Of a stretch of 64,000 nt of DNA, positions 57,975 through 64,000 are shown piece by piece. Position 1 is the first letter of the stretch. The number at the start of each line of letters is the position of its first letter. Under the pieces are notes generated by a model. The model was not told the origin of the DNA and did no database searches. It was given only the letters and a program-made list of their open reading frames with translations. Source of the DNA: Gautieria morchelliformis (Eukaryota > Basidiomycota > Agaricomycetes > Gomphales > Gomphaceae); contig WHVA01000030.1 in assembly GCA_015179125.1 (NCBI GenBank), forward strand, positions 310,001 through 374,000. The letters are read 5' to 3'. The translations under genes were made by a program, and so were the position numbers.

Positions 57975-58405
57975 GAAGCCAAACAGGCTGCACAGTTGCT
58001 ATGGCTGCATATAGCAACTGTTTGGGACTCAGCTGGAAATGCTGAGAGAGCCATCCTGCTGGGCTTGTGGGTGCTTGGGTGACCATAAGTCCGAAAATGC
58101 GGCCACCGCCGAGGTGCCTGGCGGAGTTTGAAATAGAGCGCCCGGAACAGAGTTGTGGGTGCTAGAGGATCCACAACTCTGTAAAGACAGATAAATGGTA
58201 GTTTGAGCAATGGAGGCTTTGAAAAAATAAGGAAAAATATAGGATAACTAGAGGAATGTTTGAAAAGCCTTTCCCCAGTTATATTAACAGCATACAGGAA
58301 CTGTTAATTCTTCAAAAGTGTTTTTACATGTTGTCAAGACAAACAGAAAAGACTAGGGCTAGTTGAGCAGCCTTCTTTGGCTGGTTGAACAGCCATTCCC
58401 CTACA
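57975..58405 (-). repeat. Gypsy-2-type 5' LTR, part 2
   Basis: This is the 5' portion of the LTR interrupted by Copia-2, ending ATTCCCCTACA on the plus strand. It is closely similar to 186-596 in reverse. The base run after it (GTAAG) would be one half of the target duplication of the parent element. Confidence 0.9.
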
Positions 58406-59083
58406 GTAAGTAATTTAATGTATCTACATCACCCACTAACAAATCATCACACGACCAAAACAGAATCCGTCCACGTACTTGTTCTTATAACTGAAAAGTT
58501 CCCGCCCTATCCCCTCCTACATGATCTCTCTTTCTTTAAATGAACACACCTCCTAAAATAGTTCCATCTGCAAGTTCATAACCACCGCACTTTGCTCCAG
58601 ATTACAGTCAACCGATATCTGGATGATTTTCCAAAAATAATCGGTAGATCAACTGTTACCCAGATAACTCCACTGCAAGATTCGACTGATTGTCCAAATA
58701 TAATCAACATGTCATCCAAATGCTGTCTCATATGTCACCCAAATATCGCTAGCTAAGACAATTTTACTGGGGTCGGCATCCCCGGCCACCGCCTTGAATA
58801 TTGTAGCGTAAAATACATATTAAGAGTAGAAAATATATATACACCGTTGGATAGCGACTGGAAAACGGAATGAGTACCATATTATATACATTACTCCAAG
58901 CATGCTGAGCAATTTGCAAATGTAGTGGGGGAGCTATATTGATCCGGCCGCCCAATCCCCAATCACTCACTGTAGCGGTGACGTCGCATTGCTTAATTAG
59001 ACTATATATTTCCATGTTAGTAAAGTCCCCAATATACAAACATCGTGTGCACACACCATTAAAAGCTATCCCCACTCGGCTGC
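58406..59083. other. Intergenic sequence, no gene seen
   Basis: This is the first sequence to the right of the element island. It is AT-rich with TAATCAACATGTCATCCAAA-like repeats near 58.6-58.75 kb. No frame with recognisable content was found. Confidence 0.4.
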
Positions 59084-59476
59084 ATGTCGAGCCAGGGTGG
59101 ACTCAGAGGAAGCACACTGCCAAAGAAACGATCTGCTTTGGACAGACACAATGGCACATCAGATCATGAAATAGACAAGCAAAGATCAGTTACGCCACCT
59201 CCGAAGAAAACAAAGCCAAGTCTTCATCCCTCTGCTGGCTTGCATCGTCCCGATGCAACTATCACACCATATGTGTTGGCACGCTCTCAAATGGCATCTG
59301 TGAATGCTGCAGTCCCTAGCACAGCCATATCAGCACTGCGATTTCCTTCAACAGGGCTCAAGAGCCTCACAGGTATGCCCAGTATGATGGTGGTGGTGAC
59401 TGGTATGGCTCTGAGTAACAGTCATCGTTTGTTGTCTTCGAAGATGTATCAGGCACCCAATAACCATGTAAAATAA
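59084..59476 (+). CDS. Hypothetical small protein (uncertain)
   Basis: The 130-codon frame starts MSSQGGLRGSTLPKKRS and is basic and Ser/Pro-rich with a PPPKKTKPS stretch like a nuclear localisation signal. I recognise no family. A GT-AG intron could begin at GTATGCCC (about 59371) and end at GTAACAG (about 59420), which would change the C-terminus. It may be a short host gene, a gene fragment or chance. Confidence 0.25.
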   Translation: MSSQGGLRGSTLPKKRSALDRHNGTSDHEIDKQRSVTPPPKKTKPSLHPSAGLHRPDATITPYVLARSQMASVNAAVPSTAISALRFPSTGLKSLTGMPSMMVVVTGMALSNSHRLLSSKMYQAPNNHVK

Positions 59477-59589
59477 GATCTTTCAGCTGCTCCGAACATT
59501 CCTCAATCCCCATGAGACCATAGAATGCTGCATGCACAAAACTCTATTGTGCGCATTAATAATGGTCAGTTCCCTGTTTTTATTTGAAA

Positions 59590-60262
59590 ACAACGATGCT
59601 CACATTTAAGGAATTATTGCAAAGTTTGACGTTATCACCGCCTTCAATGTTGCCACCCACTTCCTCTTCATCAGATCCCGGAACTGCTCCACCTCCCAAG
59701 TGTTTGGCTTTTGTTATCTTCTCAGTCTGCTCCTCGAACAACTTGGATCGGGCCTCGAGGTTCGTGAGATCTTTATCTTGGGCCTACAGCGTGCCTAAAA
59801 TATTTTTGTTTTGTTCTTCCAATGCTCTCACATCATGCATCACCTTTCCCACCAGTTCATCAATCTCAGCAACTTGCTGTATTAGGCTGGGAATCGTTGA
59901 GTCTTTAACTTCCCCCGTCATTTTTACCAAGGTTGCCACAGTAGTTTTAAGGTCAGTTATGCTAATGAACAGAGATCATTGCCCTTGATCTCTTGCGTCT
60001 CCCTCGTGTCAACAGCCGAGATGTAGTTGTCCGGAAGGGTTTCTGGATCAGAGGGGAGAGAATTAGCATCTCTCTCACCATCCAAACTAAATTCTCTGGC
60101 ATCATTCTCGACGTGATTAGAGTTCGCGAGCTCTAGGGCTTCAGCATCCCGCTGCAGATGCCGCTTGATTGTCCGGCTTTGCTGCCAGGGCATAACCATA
60201 TTTTTGCACAGGGTACACATGCAGCGACGAAGACCAAACATTCTACGAAGTCGTGGTGTCAA
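59590..60262 (-). CDS. Hypothetical coiled-coil protein, probably spliced
   Basis: The minus strand starts with MTPRLRRMFGLRRCMCTLC, a Cys-rich basic segment, then SRTIKRHLQRDAEALE. A later block, in another frame, reads TDLKTTVATLVKMTGEVKD and continues in heptads (IPSLIQQVAEIDELVGKV, LEARSKLFEEQTEKITKAK), a clear coiled coil with an acidic end. The two parts need at least one intron; GTGAGAGAG...CATTAG (about 60.08 to 59.96 kb) is one candidate. A further 48-nt GT-AG stretch in the coil holds an in-frame TAG, so it is either an intron or a nonsense change. The N-terminus faintly resembles those of KDZ/Plavaka-type transposon proteins. The gene is divergent from RAD52. Confidence 0.4.
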
Positions 60263-60796
60263 ACAAGACTAGCTATAGCTCAGAGCAGTGGGAGCGCTGA
60301 TCAGGATGTTGAAGACGCGACACGACGCGGTCATGTGACTGTGGCAGAACTCCGCTGCGTCTTGTGTATTAGCCTAAGTCAAATCCTGGCATAGAAATAT
60401 ATATTGCTTATAACTACGCTCAGCTCGCCACTTTTCGCACCAGAGATATTTCAAATTTCATCCGGCAATAAACCCGGCGACACCCCGATGCGACTTCTGG
60501 ATGAAAGTTGGATATCATTTGAAAATTGATACAAAACTCGCAAGGCGATTTTTTGGTCTAAAACGCGGTGAACCCATTTCTTTTAAAAGTTAAAAATTTC
60601 TACCTAAGTCTTTTTTAAAATAAATCGTTCTTCTTCAACGTCTTCGACCAACTTCGCCGGCTCCGCCGGCCTCTAGTGTACCAAACAGGAGGATACGAAT
60701 GGTGTCACGTGACCGTGACATTCATCGTTGGTCACGTGAGCGTGTTCCACCTCGTGAATGGGCTCACTCTCCACACTTCTAATTAACTCGTTTCAA
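60263..60796. promoter_or_regulatory. Divergent promoter region upstream of RAD52
   Basis: This 534-bp gap lies between the minus-strand coiled-coil frame and RAD52. Two CACGTG sites, GTCACGTGAC (60704-60713) and GTCACGTGAG (60731-60740), lie 57-93 bp before the RAD52 ATG, 27 bp apart. CACGTG is the core bound by bHLH-type regulators in fungi. Upstream there is a GCCGGCTCCGCCGGC inverted repeat near 60.66 kb and a poly(A/T) stretch. No TATA box at the expected distance is obvious. Confidence 0.5.
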
Positions 60797-62951
60797 ATGG
60801 CACAGCAACAAAATAGACCACCATTCTCTTCTTGTTCATCGACACCCTCTCATAACCCCATCGCGTATTCTGGCCCTATGTCTTATAATGCGAGTATGCA
60901 TGGATCGAACTCAGCCTTATCCACATTACCACCCACGCCCTTTCCCGCGCTTGTTGACCCCTCTACTTTGCCACCGGATCCCACGTTCTACGACATTTCC
61001 GTGGCTACGCACAAGCAAATCGCATCCCTGCAGGCAAAGCTTGACCAGAAGCTTGGCCCCGAGTATATATCTCAGCGTCCTGGCCCAGGCGGGGGACCGA
61101 AATTGACATACGCCGAGGGGTGGAAACTCATAAATCTGGCAAATGAGGTATTTGGCTTTAATGGATGGAGCTCGAGTATTTCCAGCTTGACAGTGGTAAG
61201 TCATGCTGCCCGACGTTGCCTGCCACTCGTTCGTCGACATCACTGAACACTCGAGGTATGTGTATATTCCAGGATTATATAGACCCTCACGATGAGGGTC
61301 GCCGATGGAACTGTGGTGTGAGTGCTATTGTTCGGGTAACTCTTCGAGATGGTGTGTACCACGAAGATGTGGGATACGGTGTTGCCGACAACGCCAGATA
61401 CAAGGGTGCTGCGCTTGACAAAGTCCGTCAGCTGCCTGCAATTTTAACGGTCTCTTATCTTCTCCACAGTGCAAAAAGGAAGCCGTCACCGATGGTATAA
61501 AGCGCGCGCTTCGCAACTTTGGCAACCTGCTCGGCAACTGCCTTTACGACAAGCAATATACCCAAGAGATAGTTAAAATCAAAGTTCAGCCCCCAAAATT
61601 TGATCGCAGCGCACTTCATCGTAGACCAGAATTTGAGGAAGGTAGCACTAGTAAAGCGGGCATGGTTACCGGACGTAATGCCAGTGACAGTGCAAAATCG
61701 ACTACAGAAAGCAGTAATGCGGTGAAGAGGGAGAACGGCGCAAGCAGTATGCCACCACCCCCTCTTCCTCGGCGATGTGACGGAACCGATCCACGCGTTC
61801 AGACCAAACCAGATCCCGACACTCCCGACAGTCATCCTTCCGCACATCCACGCCCTCGCGTCACTTCTGCTCCGCATGATCTTCGCGCCCAGGCATCAGC
61901 GCCAGAGCAGTCAACTGCTCGGCTGCCTGTACAAAGCACTTCTCTGCAGAATAACCCTCCTCCAGCACAGTCTCATTCTGTTGACGCGGACGAGGCGTCA
62001 TATTTCAATTCGGAGGATGACGCACTATTCATGCAGGTCGATATGGAAGGGATAGGAATTGAATATGCAGAGGAGGATCGACCGATTCACCCTGACGCAG
62101 ATAATGACGGCGAAGTTGATACTTCGGTCAGCACAGTGCAGACTTCTCCTGCTCAGCAGCATAAATCATCGACTCGGCCCCTTCGTACCGCCAACGACGA
62201 TGCTCGTCATGCTCCTACCGGCATACATACGGGCAGAGAATTGCACCCTCATCATCAGCCGACAAACCAGAACCAGACTGGGCATCCCCTCCAGCGCCAC
62301 CAGCCTCGACCTGCACACCCAGATCAAGCGAGACCCCAACAGCCTCGACCCGCCCAAAACGTATCAGTTGCTCCCCGACAACAACGTCCGTCGAATCCGA
62401 TTCCCAAACATGCCCAGGAGTCTGCGGCACCAACGTCCCGTTCTCCGTCCTCGACGGTTGGAGGCTTCCATTTCCCTCCAGGGATGGTGCGTCACAAATT
62501 TTCTCACATCATTCATTTTCCTGCATAATGTCAAATATGGCCAATGCCTCGTACCGGTTCCCCGTTCACTCTTCAACCCCTCATCTGACGCATATACTTA
62601 CCATGTATAATAGGGCCCAACGTCACGCACCCATTCCAATCTTTCTGGGATACCGGCAGAATCCTCCGATTCCGCACCCAAAGTAGGAATGAAACGCGGC
62701 GTGGACGCAATGGGGTGCGCATCTTTTTTACTCGAAAGACATGGTTGCGTTGTTATTGACTACCGCCCATTTGGCGCAGCTCGGGTGGAATGCCCAGTCG
62801 AGGGCAAACGTCGGTACCGAACGGAGACTCTAATGCGCATGCTCACAATTCGTGGCGGCAGAACAGAACCAAGATTGGCAATCAAAGAGAACCCTTGGTT
62901 CCCCTTGAGCTTGATAAAGATGGTGGGGACCTGAAGCGGGTGCGACGCTGA
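60797..62951 (+). CDS. RAD52: RAD52 recombination mediator
   Basis: The product is the nuclear DNA-repair protein Rad52, which binds single-stranded DNA, anneals complementary strands and loads Rad51 in homologous recombination. I read five exons: 60797-61195, 61273-61422, 61470-62486, 62614-62714 and 62780-62951, 612 codons plus stop, with all joins in frame. The N-terminal Rad52 ring domain spans about residues 74-225. Signature blocks are KLGPEYISQRPGPGGGPKLTY, VFGFNGWSSS, VRVTLRDGVYHEDVGYG, and CKKEAVTDGIKRALRNFGNLLGNCLYDK split over exons 2 and 3. The rest is Pro/Gln/Ser-rich and looks disordered, with an acidic patch (SEDDALFMQVD) where fungal homologues bind RPA. The C-terminus reads ELDKDGGDLKRVRR. 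The ATG at 60797 gives MAQQQNRPP; an in-frame ATG at 60758 is possible but adds no domain. Exons 1-3 are certain, exons 4-5 likely. Confidence 0.93.
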
Positions 62952-64000
62952 AATGGCCTATCAAAGAATTCCCATTCCTATCTCGTGGCCACCTCTTTCG
63001 TGGACTTTGCTTCTAGCTCTGTGGATTGTATCGTTACTATGTTTTCACTTTTCCATCCCTATTGCATCCGTCGTTGCGTCGTGTCTGTTCTAAATCGTAT
63101 TGAACTGTTGTGGTCTGCATTTCATATAGATTGGCATGCTGCATGACTGACAGATACCGTGAGGCGATGAGCGACCTCGCAAATGCTTACCGCCTAATGT
63201 TGATATCTTACCCTCCTTGGAACAGGCAACACAAACGTCCGCTTGACTGTGCCATGCGTGCAATGCCGTAGGTGACTACAAACCATGATGCAGGACTCGA
63301 AGAGCTGTCAGAAGTGTGTGAAGACAGGCATTAATACGGGGACGTTCATGATGAATGGATGCTTAGCACCCTCCGAGCCCGAGAAGAACCTAAAGGTCTA
63401 CCAAGAAGTACCTTCGCGAGCGGTTTAATGGGGCCCGGCATAGCAACTAGTGAGTTTGTTTCCAAGTCATAGACTCACATCATCGGATGAACAGGGTCGT
63501 AGGGGAGTCCGTCGACGCTCGTCGGTGGCCACATCCAGGGCCGGATTCGACAGTCAAGAACACGCCCGGCCCGAGGTGAAAAAAAATCCACAGAGCTAAC
63601 ACCTCAGACAGATTGGCACGAAGACGAGCATTCCCCTCAGGAACCCCTCTACGCAGGCATTCTCGCCGTTCAAAACCCAGGTGCATAGGCATGGAATTGT
63701 AAATCCACCGAGACTTGATCAACTTGAAAACAAGAGCGTCTGATATTTACTTTGATACACAGTAGGGAGTCGTGGTTTTTTCGGAGGTGTTTTTTGTCAG
63801 CGTTTTTGTCGCCGCTTTCGAGAAAAAGCCAGGAAATTGCGAATACACGTCCCGAGGCTGTCCTTAACGTGAGTTCTCTGGTTGAACTAAGGCTATCCAT
63901 ACGCTTCGTTCTTGAAGCAAAGACAAAGTCCTATTATAGTAACTGCCATACACAGTAGACGCTGTGATCCCTCCCACCCACACATTCTCTGTCTTCTCTC
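62952..64000. other. RAD52 downstream region, no gene established
   Basis: No frame here carries a domain I recognise. Short coding-like patches exist (DRYREAMSDLANAYR near 63.15 kb; a CX2C...CX2C pattern near 63.27-63.33 kb), but they do not join into a supported gene. Exon-sized pieces of a neighbouring gene at the right edge are possible. Confidence 0.35.

Noticed and set aside
58406-58800. Another LTR or telomere-like repeat right of the island
   Set aside because: No TG...CA ends, duplication or TTAGGG-type array is visible.
63221-63345. CX2C...CX2C pattern like a zinc finger
   Set aside because: The two Cys pairs are in a short stretch interrupted by a stop unless a ~22-nt intron is assumed, which is too short to accept.

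Overview
The window looks like a piece of a basidiomycete genome, most likely an Agaricomycete. The evidence is a spliced RAD52 gene with short GT-AG introns (46-127 bp) and a mix of mobile elements typical of these fungi: chromodomain Ty3/gypsy, Ty1/copia, Helitron, PIF/Harbinger and MULE. The species cannot be read from the sequence. About 58 kb of the 64 kb is a dense island of nested mobile elements. Only the last ~5 kb (59-64 kb) looks like ordinary host sequence.

Layout. 1-3.4 kb: a Gypsy-2-type LTR fragment, then a small Helitron (5' end at 961) with two candidate 3' ends (2656 and 3414). 3.4-15.7 kb: a second, larger Helitron begins directly at 3415, head-to-tail with the first. It carries a chromodomain gypsy element (3578-10116), a 149-bp tandem repeat, a solo LTR (11297-12316) and a decayed Rep gene (13.2-15.7 kb). 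15.7-22.3 kb: 5' LTR, Gag and protease part of Gypsy-2, with a 570-bp MITE-like insertion. 22.3-32.7 kb: an old Copia-1 copy that took up a solo Copia-1 LTR (25522-25806) and a near-intact Copia-1 (26164-32512), each with a 5-bp target duplication. 32.7-34.2 kb: scraps, including the helicase end of a Helitron on the minus strand. 34.3-41.7 kb: an almost perfect inverted copy of 18.3-25.7 kb. 41.7-42.8 kb: Gypsy-3 remnant. 42.8-44.8 kb: Harbinger. 44.9-47.4 kb: MULE. 47.9-58.4 kb: Gypsy-2-type LTRs and Gag, with Copia-2 (51978-57974) inserted in one LTR and a further solo LTR inserted in Copia-2.

Host part. RAD52 (60797-62951, plus strand, five exons by my reading, 612 codons) lies opposite a possible minus-strand coiled-coil gene (59.6-60.26 kb). 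Two CACGTG-centred sites lie just upstream of RAD52. I saw no tRNA, rRNA or CRISPR.

The most notable structure is the ~7.4-kb inverted repeat. Its inner edge lies inside a Copia-1 LTR that is chimeric on the right side and carries non-matching flanks there, whereas the left LTR has a matching target duplication. This makes the left copy the original and points to recombination or template switching between LTRs. All coordinates, junctions and divergences were read by eye.
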